Shown: in pieces, positions 13,949 through 15,627 of the stretch
Layout: each line of letters begins with the position of its first letter
Position numbering within the stretch: position 1 is the first letter of the stretch
DNA from: Chloroflexi bacterium RBG_16_72_14
GTDB lineage: Bacteria > Chloroflexota > Limnocylindria > Limnocylindrales > CSP1-4
Length of the DNA: 15,627 bases
Direction of reading: 5' to 3'
Assembly: GCA_001797035.1 (NCBI GenBank)
Contig: MGOE01000096.1
Coordinates: 1-15,627, forward strand
The notes under the pieces: model-generated
Databases searched by the model: none
The model's input: the letters and a program-made list of their open reading frames with translations, nothing else
What the model was told of the DNA's origin: nothing
Translations under genes and position numbers: made by a program

Positions 13949-14644
13949 TCAGGACGCCGCGCCGCCGTTCCCGGCCTGCAGCGGGCCGGTCTCCGTCAGG
14001 CCCTGCCCCAGGTGCTCGCGGACCTCGTCGAAGTGGCGCTCCAGGGCCCGCACGACGAGCTCCGGGTCGCGGCGCTGGACAGCGGCCAGGATCGGGCCGT
14101 GGAGGTTCGCGGTCCAGGTCGCGTCGGCGCCGGGCGCGACCAGCGTGATGTACGTGCGCGAGAACGGCTCCAGGGAGCGCCAGACCCGCTCGAGGGTCAG
14201 GTTCCGCGACACCTCGATCAGCTTGCCGTGGAAGGCGGCGTCGGCGAGTGCCACCGCGTGCCGGTCGCCGGTGGCGGCGGCCCGCTGCATCTCGTCGCAG
14301 TACCCGGTGAGCTCTCCAATGTCCGCGTCCGTCAGGGCGGGCACGGCGAGGCGTGCGCCGAGCGACTCCAGCGCCGAGCGTACGGCGTACGCCTCGAGCA
14401 GCTCGCCGGTGCCGGGCCGACGCACGCGGGCGCCTCGGAAGGGCAGGATCTCGACCACGCCCAGCGCCTCGAGGCCGCGCAGGGCCTCGCGGACCGGGGC
14501 CTGGCTCGTGCCCAGCTCGCGGGCGATCCGGGTCTCCACGATCCGCGAGTGGGGCGGAAAGCGACCGGCGAGGATCGCCTGCAGGATATGGTCCTTCACC
14601 TGGTCGGCGAGGACGCTGCGCGAGATCGTGGTGTCGCCGGGCAT
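13949..14644 (-). CDS. GntR-family transcriptional regulator, FadR subfamily with FCD domain
   Basis: 231 aa from ATG 14644, chosen because GGGAG precedes it and the protein then starts like the paralogue at 1-238; the longer frame to 14878 would overlap the neighbouring gene. Residues 7-78 are the winged helix-turn-helix with ARELGTSQAPVREALR as recognition region. Residues about 83-215 are the all-helical FCD effector domain. Its metal-site pattern is complete: Asp135, His139 (ADAAFHGKL), His182 (LHGPI) and His204 (RHFDEV), so a small carboxylate or sugar-acid-like effector bound through a metal is plausible. The identical recognition helix in both paralogues suggests a shared operator, most likely the GATAATCGATTGT sites. 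It is transcribed after the C_GCAxxG_C_C gene (85-base gap). Its own upstream region has a different 10-base palindrome, CGACCGGTCG (14681-14690). Confidence 0.93.
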   Translation of the reverse strand: MPGDTTISRSVLADQVKDHILQAILAGRFPPHSRIVETRIARELGTSQAPVREALRGLEALGVVEILPFRGARVRRPGTGELLEAYAVRSALESLGARLAVPALTDADIGELTGYCDEMQRAAATGDRHAVALADAAFHGKLIEVSRNLTLERVWRSLEPFSRTYITLVAPGADATWTANLHGPILAAVQRRDPELVVRALERHFDEVREHLGQGLTETGPLQAGNGGAAS

Positions 14645-14729
14645 CGTGGCTCCCTGCCGGGGCGACGTCCCGTGCCGGACCGACCGGTCGTGATCGTGGC
14701 GCGCGCTCGGTCGCCCGTCGGGCACCAGT

Positions 14730-15254
14730 CTATCGGGACGGCGCGGCCTCGATTCGCGCCACGGCGTCCCACCAGGTCGCCGCGTCCGCGAGGGGCGCGG
14801 TGCGGGCGACCGCGAACTCGATCTGGGCCATGCACCGGTCGCGCCACGCGCCGCCGGCGATGAACGCCTCGTGGGCACCCGGCGCCCGCAGGTCGAGGCC
14901 CAGCAGGTCGCGGCAGTCGACGGCGCCGTGCGCGGCGCGGAAGGCGTCCATCAGCTCCGCCGTGAGCTCGCGTGCGACGCGCTTCGCGTGCCCGTGGTCC
15001 GCGATCCGGCGCCCGGCCAGCATGCCCAGGGCGAGGGCGGCACCGGAGATGGCGCCGCACGTCCCGCCGCCGTAGGCGACGCCGCCGTTGAGGGCCATGG
15101 CCGGCGACGGGTCCGCCGGCTCCTCCAGCCCGAAGGCCGCCTTGAGCACGACGAACGTCGTCTCCGCGCAGCCGTACAGGTTGCGGTCGTCCAGGAACAG
15201 CCGGCGGGCCGTCTCGACCGCATCCTCGGGGCGACCGGGGGTGGCAGGGTCCAT
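14730..15254 (-). CDS. C_GCAxxG_C_C family-like protein (cysteine-rich, function unknown)
   Basis: 174 aa from ATG 15254; AGGGTG lies just upstream. A frame to 15296 adds only an Arg-rich tail, so the shorter start is preferred. Four cysteines are spaced as in this family: Cys29 in LYGCAETTF, Cys66 in GGGTCGAISGAALALG, Cys114 in DCRDLLGLDL and Cys141 in RDRCM. The glycine-rich centre (GGVAYGGGTCGAISG) is the family hallmark. Members are often thought to be redox- or metal-related, but no reaction is established. There is no signal peptide, so it is probably cytoplasmic. It precedes the GntR gene on the same strand; none of the ATCGAT operators is nearby, so it may not belong to the regulon. 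Confidence 0.75.
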   Translation of the reverse strand: MDPATPGRPEDAVETARRLFLDDRNLYGCAETTFVVLKAAFGLEEPADPSPAMALNGGVAYGGGTCGAISGAALALGMLAGRRIADHGHAKRVARELTAELMDAFRAAHGAVDCRDLLGLDLRAPGAHEAFIAGGAWRDRCMAQIEFAVARTAPLADAATWWDAVARIEAAPSR

Positions 15255-15355
15255 CGCACCCTGATCGTAGTCCCAGCGGCGCCGGCGCCGGGGCACACGC
15301 CGGGGGCCGGTCGCCGAGGGGCCGGGCGACTGTGGCCTGTGGCCGGGCGACGCAA

Positions 15356-15394
15356 GGGGCCGGCCCGGGCGCCTCGTAGGGGGCCGGCCCGGGC
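15356..15394. repeat. Duplicated GC-only segment
   Basis: GGGGCCGGCCCGGGC occurs at 15356-15370 and again at 15380-15394, 24 bases later. GCCGGGCGAC is likewise duplicated nearby (15321-15330 and 15342-15351). The region is non-coding and could form strong hairpins. Confidence 0.6.
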
Positions 15395-15420
15395 ACCTGG
15401 AGGCCCGGCCGATGTTCGGA

Positions 15421-15508
15421 GCGGCGCGGGGCGAGCGCGGCGCGGGGCGAGCGCGGCGCGGGGCGAGCGCGGCGCGGGGCGAGAGCGGCGCGGGGCGAGC
15501 GCGGCGCG
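15421..15508. repeat. 16-base tandem repeat, about 5.5 copies
   Basis: The unit GCGGCGCGGGGCGAGC starts at 15421, 15437, 15453, 15469 and 15485, followed by a partial sixth copy. The only change in the full copies is a C-to-A at the end of the fourth (15484). The 16-base period is not a multiple of three, which argues against coding. It lies upstream of the C_GCAxxG_C_C gene. Confidence 0.85.
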
Positions 15509-15627
15509 CCGGACATTACCGCGGACTCATGTTCGGCCGCCGTGGGCCCGACTTCGGTGCCAGATATGCGCACCCGGTCATGTATGCACCGGATTCGAGG
15601 CGGAGCGGCCGCTTCGGTCGTTTGAAC

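Larger units (their letters stand above)
15255..15627. other. Terminal non-coding stretch
   Basis: No supportable gene lies here. It holds the promoter-side region of the C_GCAxxG_C_C gene, the duplicated GC-only segments and the 16-base tandem repeat. The last 110 bases have a slightly lower GC content and a plus-strand frame open from 15529 to the window end (33 codons) that I do not recognise. Confidence 0.5.

Noticed and set aside
14645..14878. N-terminal extension of the second GntR protein
   Set aside because: The added sequence is Arg/Pro/Ser-rich and overlaps the upstream gene; the start at 14644 matches its paralogue.
15421..15508. CRISPR-like array
   Set aside because: The 16-base units are contiguous without unique spacers, and no cas genes are present.
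15529..15627. Start of a new plus-strand gene
   Set aside because: It is open for 33 codons to the edge but has no ribosome binding site or recognisable protein; chance is sufficient in this composition.

Overview
The window is very GC-rich, with GC-ending codons and AGGAGG-type ribosome binding sites. It holds one coherent accessory metabolic locus and shows no phage, transposon, CRISPR or RNA genes. Codon bias, an Ala/Thr/Pro/Gln linker after the lipoprotein cysteine, and a split transketolase suggest a soil or freshwater bacterium of the Chloroflexota (Limnocylindria-like) or an actinobacterium. That placement is a low-confidence inference.

Layout, left to right. (1) A minus-strand operon reads from 4141 down to 1: a Tm-1-like UPF0261 protein, a phosphoenolpyruvate-hydrolase-like TIM barrel, a phosphohistidine 'PEP-utilizing' protein resembling phenylphosphate synthase alpha, and the N-terminal part of a GntR/FCD regulator cut by the window edge. 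(2) Divergent from it lies a transaldolase-family gene (4315-5409). (3) Convergent with that is an EamA-type transporter (5443-6396, minus). (4) Divergent from the transporter is a complete branched-chain-amino-acid-type ABC importer (6696-11474): two permeases, two ATPases and a lipoprotein binding protein, ending at a strong hairpin. (5) Next comes an operon of a small cupin and a two-subunit transketolase with 4-base overlaps (11706-13920). (6) On the minus strand are a second GntR/FCD regulator, nearly identical in its DNA-binding domain to the first, and a C_GCAxxG_C_C-type protein. (7) The last 370 bases carry GC-rich repeats and no convincing gene.

The unifying signal is an A+T-rich near-palindrome, GATAATCGATTGT or a close variant. 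It occurs six times, only in the three intergenic control regions that drive the Tm-1 operon, the transaldolase, the transporter genes and the cupin/transketolase operon. At the four best promoter candidates it overlaps or abuts the -10 box. The locus therefore looks like a single regulon, probably repressed by the two GntR/FCD paralogues and relieved by a metabolite.

Proposed working model (inference): the ABC system imports an unknown compound; the phosphohistidine protein, possibly with an ATP-binding partner, phosphorylates it; the transaldolase-like protein and split transketolase cleave or transfer carbon units; the Tm-1 pair and the cupin act on intermediates; and the EamA protein may export a product. 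No complete pentose phosphate pathway accompanies the transaldolase and transketolase, so they probably serve a dedicated catabolic route. The substrate cannot be read from the sequence.
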